A DNA stretch of 48,317 bases from Asanoa iriomotensis (GTDB lineage: Bacteria; Actinomycetota; Actinomycetes; Mycobacteriales; Micromonosporaceae), in the NCBI RefSeq assembly GCF_016862515.1, contig NZ_BONC01000062.1, positions 1 to 48,317 on the forward strand, given 5' to 3'. Shown here piece by piece: positions 20,165-28,392 of this stretch (its first letter is position 1; each line of letters starts with the position of its first letter). The translations under genes and the position numbers were made by a program. The notes beneath the pieces are model-generated. The model was not told the origin of the DNA, ran no database searches, and saw only the letters and a list, made by a program, of their open reading frames with translations.

Positions 20165-20644
20165 ATGCCCATCCGCTTCGGTGACCGCTCCACCTTCGCC
20201 ATCGAGGTCGGCGCACACGAATCGCCTCGACTGCGGGTCGTCGACCTCTGGGCCGCGGACGTGCGGTTGACCGTGCACGACAACGTGGCCTACGTCCCGT
20301 CCTTCTGCCATTTGATGCGGCGCACGGCCGACGACGTCAACCGCGGCGAGATCGAGCGGTCCCCGTATCCGGGACGCTCGCCCGAGGAGACCTACCGGCT
20401 CCTCGGTGAGGGCGACGCGGAGTTTCGCGAACGATTCTGGTTCATGCGCTGGGGCGAAACGGTCGACAACCTGTCGCCGTTGGCCTACCTCGACGGCGAC
20501 CTCGTGCTGATGTTCAGCTTCTTTCGCGACACGCATCCGAATCCGGAACAGCTCGGCAAGGTGTTCGTCGCGAGGATCGCGCCCGAGACGTTCGTGAAGA
20601 CGATCGAGGATGCGGTCGACCTGCTCACGCGCGAGTCGGGCTGA
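20165..20644 (+). CDS. Uncharacterised protein, 159 aa
   Basis: Starts at ATG 20165 in the short gap divergent from the cyclase gene. Soluble, mixed alpha/beta (MPIRFGDRSTFAIEVGAHES … LAYLDGDLVLMFSFFRDTHP). The overall pattern resembles small immunity-type proteins, but no toxin gene lies nearby and I cannot assign a family. Followed by a clear terminator hairpin. Confidence 0.6.
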   Translation: MPIRFGDRSTFAIEVGAHESPRLRVVDLWAADVRLTVHDNVAYVPSFCHLMRRTADDVNRGEIERSPYPGRSPEETYRLLGEGDAEFRERFWFMRWGETVDNLSPLAYLDGDLVLMFSFFRDTHPNPEQLGKVFVARIAPETFVKTIEDAVDLLTRESG

Positions 20645-20653
20645 CCGGCGCGC

Positions 20654-20680
20654 GGGCCGCTCCCTCGGCAGGAGCGGCCC
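20654..20680. terminator. Bidirectional terminator
   Basis: GGGCCGCTCC (20654-20663) pairs perfectly with GGAGCGGCCC (20671-20680) between the convergent ends of the 20165 gene and the kinase gene at 20691. Confidence 0.8.
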
Positions 20681-20690
20681 GACCCGGGCG

Positions 20691-21620
20691 TCAGCGGACG
20701 CCGGCTTCGTCGAGGAGGCGGCGGGTGATCTCGTCGGGGTCCTGGGTCAGGCCGCGGGCCGCGAACCAGGACGTCACGTTGCGGACGTCGCGGGCCAGCA
20801 GGCCCGGGCCGTTCGGGTTGGCGATCACGTCGACCACCTGCGGCAGGTCGATCACCACCAGGCGGTCGCCGTGGACCAGCAGGTTGTACGGCGACAGGTC
20901 GCCGTGTGCGAGCCCGGCGCGGGCCAGCACCATCAGCGCGTCCATCAGTTGGTCCCACAGCGACTTCAGCTCGCCCGGCTCCGGCCGCAGCTGCGCCAGC
21001 CGTGGCGCAGCCAGGCCTTCCTCGGCGTCGCCGACGAACTCCAGCATCAGTTCCGTGCCGATGAGCTGCACCGGGTACGGGACCGTGATCGTGCCGTACG
21101 ACGAGGCGACCTCCCACAGCCGCGACAGCGCCGCGAACTCGGCCGCTGCCCACTGGCCCGCGATCAGCTCACGGCCGAAGGCCGTCCGGCTGGTCATCGC
21201 CCGCATCTCCCGGGACCGCCGGACGCGCCGACCCTCGAGATAGCCGGCGTCCCGGTGGAACATCCGGTGGTCCGGGTCGCGATATCGCTTCGCGGCCAGG
21301 AGACAGCTCCGGGAAGAGTCCGGGATACCTCGCCTGACCAGGAAGACGTCGGCTTCCTTGCCCGTCTTCAGGATGCCGAGCTCGGTGTCGACGGCGGCCA
21401 GTTCGGTGACCACCCACGACGGTCGCGGCAACGGTCCCTGCAACGCGGATTCCCACGATGACCAGGCGTCACCGGCGGGAGGGGCGTCGACGTCGGCGTT
21501 GGTGTCGAACGCGACCGGGGTGCGGTGTCGGGCGCGCTTCAGGAACTGCGGGTCGTCGTCGTCGAAACGACGCTTGCTCGAGCGGGCGCGTGGGGCCGGC
21601 TCGGAATCGTGCTCACGCAA
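20691..21620 (-). CDS. RIO1-type serine protein kinase
   Basis: 309 residues from a TTG start. After a charged N-terminal tail comes GILKTGKEADVFLVRRG, a glycine-poor nucleotide loop typical of RIO kinases, then the catalytic loop LAHGDLSPYNLLV and the metal loop VVIDLPQVVDV, where Asp-Leu-Pro-Gln replaces the DFG motif, as known for RIO proteins. Substrates in bacteria are largely unknown; a ribosome-related role as in archaea and eukaryotes is only an analogy. Monocistronic between two terminator-flanked regions. Confidence 0.88.
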   Translation of the reverse strand: MREHDSEPAPRARSSKRRFDDDDPQFLKRARHRTPVAFDTNADVDAPPAGDAWSSWESALQGPLPRPSWVVTELAAVDTELGILKTGKEADVFLVRRGIPDSSRSCLLAAKRYRDPDHRMFHRDAGYLEGRRVRRSREMRAMTSRTAFGRELIAGQWAAAEFAALSRLWEVASSYGTITVPYPVQLIGTELMLEFVGDAEEGLAAPRLAQLRPEPGELKSLWDQLMDALMVLARAGLAHGDLSPYNLLVHGDRLVVIDLPQVVDVIANPNGPGLLARDVRNVTSWFAARGLTQDPDEITRRLLDEAGVR

Positions 21621-21797
21621 CGGAGGAACTCCAGAGTCGAGAAGGAGGAAGAGGGCAGCGAGAAGCGACCGACAACGACAGCCACAGGACTCACCCCTTC
21701 CGTCTCGACGACCGCGGGCGCGCGGGTCAGGCGCGGCCAGAGTCTGGTTCCAACTAGATCGCGAGCATCGCCCAACCGGCGACGCCGCGCAAGCGAA

Positions 21798-22442
21798 TTA
21801 TCCCGCCAGCACCGCGGCGATGCCGGGGATGATCCCCCCGGCCTGGGCGGTGGGCTCGAAGCGCGACTCCATCCACTGTCGGCCCCGGTGCAGCCAGACG
21901 CTGGGCAGGCCCATCTCGGCCGCGGCGCCGATGTCGGTCTCCGGGCTGTCGCCGATCACCCAGGCCCCGCGCATCCGCATGCGGACCCGTTCCGCGGCGA
22001 GCGCGAAGATCCGCGGGTTCGGCTTGCTGACGCCGACCTCCTCGGAGATCACCCAGTCGGCGACGTAGCGGTCGAGGCCCGTGCGCCGGATCGTGGTGTC
22101 TTCCTGACGCGTAGCGCCGTTCGTGACCAGCACCGGCACCCAGCCCGCGTCGTCGGCGATCCGCAGCGCGCAGGCGACCAGCGGGTCGAGCCTGCTGTTG
22201 GCGACGACGCCCTCGCGCATCTCGTCGACCAGGTCCACCGACGAGGTGCTCAAGCGGTAGCGGTCGCGGATCGCGTCGGCGACGTCCCACCGGTCGGTCA
22301 GGCCGTCGGCGTCGACGGACATCAGCCAGTCGAGGTCAGGTGACGGTGCCCCGATCCCGTCCAGGAATCCCTCGGCCCAGGATCGGAAGGCGCCCGTCCG
22401 GTCCAGAACGGTGTTGTCCAGGTCGAGGAACATGAGGGGCAC
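21798..22442 (-). CDS. HAD-family hydrolase (phosphoglycolate phosphatase-like)
   Basis: 214 residues. Motif I is FLDLDNTVLDRT, motif II LVTNGAT, the motif III Lys lies in EEVGVSKPNPRIFALAA, and motif IV is VIGDSPETDIGAA. A helical cap inserted after motif I makes it a C1 subclass HAD enzyme. It probably dephosphorylates a small phospho-metabolite; the substrate is not predictable. Confidence 0.88.
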   Translation of the reverse strand: MPLMFLDLDNTVLDRTGAFRSWAEGFLDGIGAPSPDLDWLMSVDADGLTDRWDVADAIRDRYRLSTSSVDLVDEMREGVVANSRLDPLVACALRIADDAGWVPVLVTNGATRQEDTTIRRTGLDRYVADWVISEEVGVSKPNPRIFALAAERVRMRMRGAWVIGDSPETDIGAAAEMGLPSVWLHRGRQWMESRFEPTAQAGGIIPGIAAVLAG

Positions 22443-22529
22443 TCGCGCACAGTACGGGACAGCACCGATTCGTCAAAACCCCCGCAATGTAAACAATCTT
22501 GGGCCACTGGTCGACCGCCGGTGACGGAC

Positions 22530-22562
22530 GATCGCCGGCCCGCATCACGCGGACCGGCGATC
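22530..22562 (-). terminator. Terminator of the GntR-ABC operon
   Basis: GATCGCCGG (22530-22538) pairs with CCGGCGATC (22554-22562), and the interior continues the stem with CCGC/GCGG around an ATCAC loop. It lies 20 bases beyond the permease stop on the minus strand. Confidence 0.75.
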
Positions 22563-22581
22563 CCCTGGTGGGGTCCGTTGA

Positions 22582-23277
22582 TCAGGCGTTCGTCCGCCGG
22601 ATCGCCGCCATTCCCCCGAGGGCGGCCACCGCGGCCACCAAGGCGGGCCAGCCCACCAGCAGGCTGATCTGGTGCTGTGTGCTCAACCAGTGCCAGATGT
22701 CGCCCCACCAGTTCTGCCAGCTGATCAGCGCCGCGAGCAGGCCGAAGATCAGGATCGTGGCGGCGACGGTGGCGAACAGGCCGTTGGTGCCGAAGCGCAC
22801 GAACAGGATCGCCACGAACATCGTGACGAAGTTGATGAACAGCAGGGGCGCCGCGTACACGGCGATCTGCAGGAGTCCATTGGAGACATCCACGTACGGC
22901 ACCCGGAAGAAGTGCAGCCCGATGCCGAAGCCGTCGGTGCCACCCTCGATCAGGTTGAGGATGTAGAGCAGCACACCGTAGAGGAGCGCCTGCGTCACGT
23001 TGACCAGCGCGGTGGCCAGATAGAACGTGCGCCGCGTGACGCCCATCCCCAATGCGAACGGGAAGATCTGGCTGATCGCGATGGCCGCCGCGATCGCCGA
23101 GACGATGTAGATGCTCGACAGGCCGCCGGTGCTGGTCTTGCCCGGCGCGGCCTCGTCGATCGAGAGGAAGATCAGGTAGTTGGCGGACAGCGAGATGAAC
23201 AGGATCAACCACGGCCAGATGAACTGGTTCCACCAGACCACGGTGTGCAGCCGGGCGACGGCGAGGATGCGGTTCAT
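22582..23277 (-). CDS. ABC transporter permease
   Basis: 231 residues, about six membrane spans (FIWPWLILFISLSANYLIFL, SAIAAAIAISQIFPFALGMG, ALYGVLLYILNLIEG and others). It overlaps the ATPase gene by ATGA and ends the three-gene operon GntR-ATPase-permease. Such YtrA-linked exporters are often induced by cell-envelope-active antibiotics; that role here is inference. Confidence 0.82.
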   Translation of the reverse strand: MNRILAVARLHTVVWWNQFIWPWLILFISLSANYLIFLSIDEAAPGKTSTGGLSSIYIVSAIAAAIAISQIFPFALGMGVTRRTFYLATALVNVTQALLYGVLLYILNLIEGGTDGFGIGLHFFRVPYVDVSNGLLQIAVYAAPLLFINFVTMFVAILFVRFGTNGLFATVAATILIFGLLAALISWQNWWGDIWHWLSTQHQISLLVGWPALVAAVAALGGMAAIRRTNA

Positions 23278-24152
23278 CGGACGGCGTTCCTTTCCATCGT
23301 CAGGCGCACGACGGCCTGCTGGAGCGAGACCGGCTCCAGGTCGATCCCGAGCTTCTTGGCCTTCAGGCGCTCGGCGTTGTCGAAGGACCCGCGCAGGGTG
23401 ACCCGCACGGTGCCGCCGAGTTGTTCGCGGTGCAGCACGAGCCGCGAGGCCGCGAACTCGTCGACCACGGCGGCGGGCCCGGTCGCGTCCATCACCTCGC
23501 CGCGCAGTTCCTCGCTGGGCGCGTCCAGGAGCAGCTTGCCCTTGTCGAGCAGCAGCACGTGCTCGATCAGGTCCGCGACCTCGTCGATCAGGTGGGTGGA
23601 GAGCACGACCGTGCGCGGGTGCGCGGCGTAGTCGGCCAGCAGCCGGTCGTAGAAGAGCTGCCGGGCAACGGCATCGAGGCCGAGGTACGGCTCGTCGAAG
23701 AACGTCAGCTCCGCCCGGGCCGCCAGACCGACCGTCACGCCGAGCGCGGACGTCATGCCACGCGACAGCTTGCGCACGTCCCGGTTGCGCGGCAGGTTGA
23801 AGTCGTCCACAAGGGACTGCGCGAACTCCTCGTCCCAGTTGGGAAACAGGCGGCCCGCCATCGTCAGCACGTGCTTCACCTTGTAGCCGCTGGGGTACTT
23901 CTGGCTCTCCTTGATGAAGACCACCCGCATGAGCGCCTGCTCGTTCTCGAACGGGTGCTCGCCGAACAGCCGCAGCTCCCCCGAGGTGACGGTGTTCTGC
24001 CCGGTGATGAGCTGCATCAGCGTGGTCTTGCCGGCGCCGTTGCGGCCGAGCAGACCGTAGATCGCGTTCTCCTCCAGCGAGAAGGAGACGTCGTCGAGAG
24101 CGGTCACGTCGCCGAACCGCTTCGTGAGGCCCGCGGCCGCCACGACGCTCAT
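23274..24152 (-). CDS. ABC transporter ATP-binding protein
   Basis: 292 residues. Walker A GRNGAGKTTL, a signature KLSRGMTSALGVTVGLA (LSRGM rather than LSGGQ), Walker B ELTFFDEPYLGLD and the H-loop VVLSTHLIDE are all present; a C-terminal 70-residue extension follows. Start and stop overlap both neighbours by ATGA, which indicates strict coupling. It pairs with the permease gene. Confidence 0.92.
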   Translation of the reverse strand: MSVVAAAGLTKRFGDVTALDDVSFSLEENAIYGLLGRNGAGKTTLMQLITGQNTVTSGELRLFGEHPFENEQALMRVVFIKESQKYPSGYKVKHVLTMAGRLFPNWDEEFAQSLVDDFNLPRNRDVRKLSRGMTSALGVTVGLAARAELTFFDEPYLGLDAVARQLFYDRLLADYAAHPRTVVLSTHLIDEVADLIEHVLLLDKGKLLLDAPSEELRGEVMDATGPAAVVDEFAASRLVLHREQLGGTVRVTLRGSFDNAERLKAKKLGIDLEPVSLQQAVVRLTMERNAVR

Positions 24153-24529
24153 CGCTGTTCCTCCCAGGTCTCGATGAGTTTCTTGAGTTCTTCGGTGCCG
24201 ATGCCCAACTTGCGCGCCTCTTCGATGAGCGGCCGCACGTACTGGGCGGAGAAGTCGAGCCGGCGACGCTCCCGAAGCGTCTCGCGGGCTCCCGTCGCCA
24301 CGAACATCCCGATTCCCCTGCGCTTGTAGAGAGTTCCGTCATCGACCAGGCGGTTGATCCCCTTGGCCGCGGTCGCCGGGTTGATCCGGTGAAACGCCGC
24401 CAGTTCGTTGGTGGACGGCACCTGGGACTCCTCCGCGAGCGTCCCGTCGATGATCGAGTTTTCGATCAGCTCCGCGATCTGGACGAAGATCGGGCGGTCG
24501 TCATCCATCGTCTCGGCTCGTTGGTTCAT
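24149..24529 (-). CDS. GntR-family regulator, YtrA type
   Basis: 126 residues. The winged HTH (PIFVQIAELIENSIIDGTLA … VPSTNELAAFHRINPATAAK) is followed by only about 50 residues of C-terminal helices, which is the compact YtrA subfamily usually found in front of ABC genes. A palindrome covers its start codon, consistent with autorepression of the operon. The start at ATG 24529 would give a leaderless or very short leader mRNA. Confidence 0.9.
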   Translation of the reverse strand: MNQRAETMDDDRPIFVQIAELIENSIIDGTLAEESQVPSTNELAAFHRINPATAAKGINRLVDDGTLYKRRGIGMFVATGARETLRERRRLDFSAQYVRPLIEEARKLGIGTEELKKLIETWEEQR

Positions 24530-24546
24530 TACTCATGTAACTAACC
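24523..24546 (-). promoter_or_regulatory. Palindromic operator over the GntR start codon
   Basis: Read on the minus strand, GGTT-AG-TTAC-ATGA-GTAA-TG-AACC is a palindrome with eight of ten base pairs. The ATG of the regulator lies inside it, so a bound repressor would block transcription of the whole operon. Confidence 0.5.
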
Positions 24547-24594
24547 ATGCAACCGACGAACCGCTGACGTCAAGGGGCAGCGGTCACAGAAGTT

Positions 24595-25443
24595 CTAAAA
24601 AGCCGTCAGGGTACGGCGGGCGCCCAGTTCGCGACGGTCGCGCAGCATCGTGTGGGCCGATCGCACCCGGGCCAGTTCGGCCGGGTCGAGGGTCGCGACC
24701 ACGACCGCCTCCCCCTCGTCGGCCGCCCGGACCACGGGCCGGCCCTCGGGGTCGTAGACGGCCGCGCCGCCGTTGAACGACCAGTCGCGGTCGCCACCGA
24801 CGGAGTTGGCGAACACCACGTACATCGTGTTGTCGAGGGCACGGGCGGCGTAGTAGACGTCGCGCCGGTGCGCCGAGCCGACCACGTAGCCGCTGGGCAC
24901 CAGATAGCCGTGCGCCCCGTCGTCGGCCGCGGCCCGGCCGTGCTCCGGGAAGCAGCCGTCGTAACAGATGCCCAGACCCAACCGCCAGCCGTCGACCACC
25001 AGCGTCGCGCCGGTGGTGCCGGGCGTGAACAGCGCGTTCTCCTCAGGACCCCAGAGCAGTTGCTTGTCGTACGCGGAGGTGGTGTTGCCGGCCCGGTCCA
25101 CCAGCACGGCCGAGCAGGTGCGCCGACCGTCCGCGTGCCGGACGGAAGCGCCGACCACGACCACGACGGAGCGCTCGCGCGCCGCGGACCGCAACGGGTC
25201 GAGGCGGCCGTCGCCGATCTCGCCCGCGGCGCTCGCCGGCAGATCGGCCGACGGGTCGGCGTGCAGGGTCGGCGGGTGGTAGGCGCAGAGGAACAGCTCG
25301 GGCAGGACGACCAGGCGGGCGCCGGCGTCCGCGGCCTCGCGGACCAGCCGGGCGGCGACGGCCGCGTTGTGCGCGACGTCACCCGGCACCGGGGTCGCCT
25401 GCACGGCGGCCACGGTCAACGGAGTCGCCGGCGGGGTGTCCAC
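24595..25443 (-). CDS. Carbon-nitrogen hydrolase (nitrilase superfamily)
   Basis: 282 residues. The Glu-Lys-Cys triad is visible: VVLPELFLCAY (Glu), AYDKQLLWGPEE (Lys) and LGICYDGCFPEHGR (Cys). Members cleave omega-amides, nitriles or carbamoyl groups. The substrate is undetermined. It is divergent from the thioesterase gene with 29 bases between. Confidence 0.9.
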   Translation of the reverse strand: MDTPPATPLTVAAVQATPVPGDVAHNAAVAARLVREAADAGARLVVLPELFLCAYHPPTLHADPSADLPASAAGEIGDGRLDPLRSAARERSVVVVVGASVRHADGRRTCSAVLVDRAGNTTSAYDKQLLWGPEENALFTPGTTGATLVVDGWRLGLGICYDGCFPEHGRAAADDGAHGYLVPSGYVVGSAHRRDVYYAARALDNTMYVVFANSVGGDRDWSFNGGAAVYDPEGRPVVRAADEGEAVVVATLDPAELARVRSAHTMLRDRRELGARRTLTAF

Positions 25444-25472
25444 GGCGGCATCGTACGGCGAGAATCGATCGC

Positions 25473-26267
25473 GTGGAGGACGCCTTCTACCGGCCGACCG
25501 GCGACCCGACCCGGTTCGAGTCGACGCGGCACACCCAGGGGCCCTGGGGCGCTGGCCTCCAGCACGCCGGCCCGCCCTCGGCGCTGTTGGCCCGGGCCAT
25601 CGAGGCGCTGCCCAGCACGCTGGCCGGCGAGCCGCACCTGGCCCGGCTGACCGTGGAGATCCTCGGTGCGGTGCCGGTCGACGAGCTGACCGTGACCGCG
25701 ACGGTGCTGCGGCCCGGGCGGTCGGTCGAACTGGTCGAGGCGGCCGCCTCGGCGGGCGGGCGCACGGTGCTCAGCGCCCGCGGCTGGCGGATCCGGCGCA
25801 CGGAGCTCGAGCTGCCCCGGCCGGCCCGCCCGCGGATCGAGCCGGCGCCGATGCGGCCGTCGGTGGCCACGGCCTTCACCGACCCGGCCTGGCGGGGCGG
25901 CTACCTCGGCGCGGTCGAGTGGCGCTTCATCTCCGGGCATTTCGAGAAGCCCGGCCCGGCGCTGGTCTGGGCCCGGCCGCGGGTGCCGTTGGTCGCCGGC
26001 GAGCCGATGTCGCCGCTGCAACGGCTGGTCGCGCTGGCCGACTCCGGCAACGGGCTGAGCCGGGTGCTCGACATGGCCGCCTGGTGGTTCATCAACACCG
26101 AGCTGAGCCTGCACCTGCTCCGGCCGCCGGCCGGCGAGTGGATGTGCGTGCGGGCGCGGACCACCCTGTCCGAGGGCGGTGCCGGGCTGGCCACGACGCT
26201 GCTCTACGACGACGGCGGTGCGGTGGGCCAGGGCGCGCAGGCGCTGCTGGTGGGGCCGCGGACGTGA
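25473..26267 (+). CDS. Acyl-CoA thioesterase-like, double hotdog fold
   Basis: 264 residues from a GTG start. The order of elements fits the TesB-like thioesterase family: GPWGAGLQHAGPPSALLARA at the N-terminal hotdog helix, a first half ending in RGWRIRRTELEL, and a second half with WWFINTELSLHLLRPPAGEW and SEGGAGLATTLLYDDGGAVG. Likely cytosolic hydrolysis of acyl-CoA; chain specificity unknown. The acnR-like TetR gene follows 56 bases later behind its own operator. Confidence 0.8.
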   Translation: MEDAFYRPTGDPTRFESTRHTQGPWGAGLQHAGPPSALLARAIEALPSTLAGEPHLARLTVEILGAVPVDELTVTATVLRPGRSVELVEAAASAGGRTVLSARGWRIRRTELELPRPARPRIEPAPMRPSVATAFTDPAWRGGYLGAVEWRFISGHFEKPGPALVWARPRVPLVAGEPMSPLQRLVALADSGNGLSRVLDMAAWWFINTELSLHLLRPPAGEWMCVRARTTLSEGGAGLATTLLYDDGGAVGQGAQALLVGPRT

Positions 26268-26271
26268 CACG

Positions 26272-26294
26272 CAAGCCGTACGTACGGATTGCAT
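26272..26294 (+). promoter_or_regulatory. AcnR-type operator upstream of acnR
   Basis: Contains the perfect 12-base palindrome CCGTACGTACGG (26276-26287) and agrees with the acnA promoter site at 12021-12043 over 18 of 23 bases. It lies 29 bases before the TetR start, consistent with autoregulation. Confidence 0.6.
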
Positions 26295-26323
26295 CACGGA
26301 AGGCCACCTGACACGATCGACAC

Positions 26324-26902
26324 GTGCCCCGCGTGAGCCAGAACCAGCTCGACGCCCGCCGCCACGAGATCCTGGCGGCGGCGCGCGCCGCTTTCGCGCG
26401 CTACGGCTACGAGGGTGCCACGGTCCGCCGGCTCGAAGAGGAAACCGGGCTGTCCCGGGGCGCCATCTTCCACCATTTCCGTGACAAGGACTCGCTCTTC
26501 CTCGCCGTCGCCGAGGACGACGCCGCCGCGATGGTGGCCACGGTCGCCCGCAACGGCCTCGTCCAGGTGATGCGCGACCTGCTCGCCCAGGCCGCCTCGC
26601 CGGACACCACCGGCTGGCTCGGCAGCCAGCTCGAGGTCTCCCGGCGGCTGCGCACCGACCCGGAGTTCGCCAAGCGCTGGGCGGTGCACTCGGCCGCCAT
26701 CGCCGAGGCCACCCGCGACCGGCTCGCTCGCCAGCGGGCCGCGGGCGTGCTCCGCGAGGACGTCGACCTCGACGTGCTGGCCCAGTTCCTGGAGCTGGCG
26801 TACGACGGCCTGGTGCTGCACCTGGCGATGGGCCGCCCGGCCGGCGACCTCGGCCGGGTGCTCGACCTGGTCGAAGAAGCGGTCCGGCAGGCCAGCCGCT
26901 GA
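26324..26902 (+). CDS. acnR: TetR-family regulator, probable aconitase repressor AcnR
   Basis: 192 residues, GTG start. The N-terminal HTH region GYEGATVRRLEEETGLSRGA followed by IFHHFRDKDSLFLAVAEDDA is, from memory, nearly identical in pattern to corynebacterial AcnR, as are NGLVQVMRDLL, the LEVSRRLRTDPEFAKRW segment and the C-terminal VLDLVEEAVR. AcnR represses acn in response to citrate/metal and iron status. In corynebacteria the gene is next to acn; here it is 11.4 kb away, but a near-identical operator precedes both genes, which supports the identification. Confidence 0.8.
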   Translation: MPRVSQNQLDARRHEILAAARAAFARYGYEGATVRRLEEETGLSRGAIFHHFRDKDSLFLAVAEDDAAAMVATVARNGLVQVMRDLLAQAASPDTTGWLGSQLEVSRRLRTDPEFAKRWAVHSAAIAEATRDRLARQRAAGVLREDVDLDVLAQFLELAYDGLVLHLAMGRPAGDLGRVLDLVEEAVRQASR

Positions 26903-26909
26903 CGCTTCT

Positions 26910-27300
26910 GGCATCGAGGCAACACACTGGGCCGCAGTCGCGGGCTTCGGGCCGAGTCGCTGCACCCTGAGCACGTCGCCTACCTCAACGCCGGGCGGGC
27001 CGGCAAGTCGACCGAGCCGCTCAGCTTCCTGGTCGCGGTGGGTGTGATCTGGGTGGGGTTCAGCCTGTTCCGGAAGCTGGACCGCACGCGGGCGGCCGAC
27101 CGGGCGGTCGCTCACCTGAAGCGGCGGCGCTGTCCGGCGCGCTGTTCGGGCTGGGCTCGCTGGTGCTGCTCGACCCGGCGTTCGCCACGGAGGTCGAGCT
27201 GACGGAGCTGGCCCGCAAACCCGACTCGAGCAGCTCGTGCGGCGGTTGCGGGGGCGGCGACTGCAGCGGGGGTGACTGCGGTGGCGGTTGCGGCGACTGA
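26910..27300 (+). pseudogene. Decayed TIGR04222-type gene with intact Cys-Gly tail
   Basis: Two frames add up to a shortened copy of the downstream paralogues. The first frame reads LHPEHVAYLNAGRA (compare LTPEQVAFLNGGAT in the next gene), then a membrane span FLVAVGVIWVGFSLFRKLDR. Near 27125 the frame shifts, and the second frame reads LSGALFGLGSLVLLDPAFAT, corresponding to GVALFGASTLFLLDPAFAAD, and ends CGGCGGGDCSGGDCGGGCGD. The central part is deleted and no start codon is evident. The tail with five Cys is intact, so decay appears recent. Confidence 0.75.
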
Positions 27301-27370
27301 CCGGGTGACGTTTACCTCGCCGTTACCTCTGCCGGGGTCGGGCGGTCTTACGCACGGTGGCCGGGCCGCT

Positions 27371-27455
27371 CCACAATGGGCCAAACGGCGTCGCGTCGGG
27401 AAGTTGACCGAGGTCAGTCGGCGTGGCAGGCGGCGTCCACAATGGGCTCAACGGC
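27371..27455 (+). repeat. Direct repeat in the leader of the MNIO operon
   Basis: CCACAATGGGCCAAACGGC (27371-27389) recurs as CCACAATGGGCTCAACGGC (27437-27455), 17 of 19 bases identical with 66 bases between starts. It lies just upstream of the first intact TIGR04222-type gene and could be a regulator site or the trace of a duplicated start region. Confidence 0.5.
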
Positions 27456-27477
27456 CCTGCGACCACGGGAGCACGCG

Positions 27478-28392
27478 ATGACACTGGCCGCGTCCGGCGA
27501 CACCTGGGGCATCTCCGGCCCCACGTTCCTCGGGATCTACGTGGCGTTGGCGATCGTCGCCATCGTCGCCACCGCGCTCGTCCGCTCGATGCTGTCCCGT
27601 GGCCCCGAGGACGGCTGGCCCAACCTGACGCCCGAGCAGGTCGCGTTCCTCAACGGCGGCGCGACGCTGGCCCGTTACACCTCGCTCGGCGGGTTGCGCC
27701 GCGGCGGTGCGATCGGCGCCAACCCCGACCGCACGCTGGTGCCGACCGGGCCCTTGCCGGTGGGCTCGACCCCGCTCGACACCGCGGTCTACAACGCCGC
27801 GGGCAAGCGGCTGCGGACCCGGGACCTCTCCCGCGACACGTGGGTGTCGAGCGCGCTCGACGACATCCGGACCGGCCTGGAGCGGGCCGGGCTGCTGATG
27901 TCGCGCGAACGGCGGCGGCTGTCCCGGCTGGCGGCGCTGCTGCTCCTGCCGGTGGTCGTGCTCGGCGGCGCGCGGATCTCCGACGGGCTCGCCAACGACA
28001 GGCCGGTCGGCTTCCTCATCCTGCTGGTCATCGTCACGGTCGTCTGGATGCTGGTCAGCCTGACCAGGGCCGCCTACCGGACCAAGGCCGGCACCCGGGC
28101 GATCACCGGTCTGCGCAAACAGCACGGCTACCTGGCGCCGGGTGAGGCGCCGAGCTACGCCACCTACGGCGCCGGTGCGACCGCGATGGGTGTCGCGCTG
28201 TTCGGCGCGAGCACGCTGTTCCTGCTCGACCCGGCGTTCGCCGCCGACGCGGAGATCAACCGGCAGGTCAGCGGCGGCTCGTCGAGTGACGGGGGCGCGG
28301 GCTACTCCGACAGCGGCAGTGGCGGCTCGTGCAGTGGTGGCAGCTCCTGCGGTGGTGGCGGCGGCTGCGGCGGTGGCGGGTGCGGCGGCTAG
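27478..28392 (+). CDS. TIGR04222-type membrane protein with Cys-Gly tail (first copy)
   Basis: 304 residues from ATG 27478, with GGGAG 8 bases upstream; an in-frame ATG at 27376 lies within a repeat. Order: N-terminal membrane span (FLGIYVALAIVAIVATALV, about 17-36), conserved LTPEQVAFLNGGATLARYTS, a soluble domain, paired spans LAALLLLPVVVLGG and FLILLVIVTVVWMLVS, the conserved YATYGAGATAMGVALFGAST, and a flexible Ser/Gly tail ending CSGGSSCGGGGGCGGGGCGG with four Cys. The tail looks like a precursor segment rather than a folded domain. It is the first gene of the operon with the MNIO oxidase, so a modified, membrane-tethered tail is plausible. Confidence 0.85.
   Translation: MTLAASGDTWGISGPTFLGIYVALAIVAIVATALVRSMLSRGPEDGWPNLTPEQVAFLNGGATLARYTSLGGLRRGGAIGANPDRTLVPTGPLPVGSTPLDTAVYNAAGKRLRTRDLSRDTWVSSALDDIRTGLERAGLLMSRERRRLSRLAALLLLPVVVLGGARISDGLANDRPVGFLILLVIVTVVWMLVSLTRAAYRTKAGTRAITGLRKQHGYLAPGEAPSYATYGAGATAMGVALFGASTLFLLDPAFAADAEINRQVSGGSSSDGGAGYSDSGSGGSCSGGSSCGGGGGCGGGGCGG

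Noticed and set aside
20165-20644. Immunity protein of a toxin system
   Set aside because: Style is suggestive, but there is no toxin or secretion gene nearby and no recognised family.
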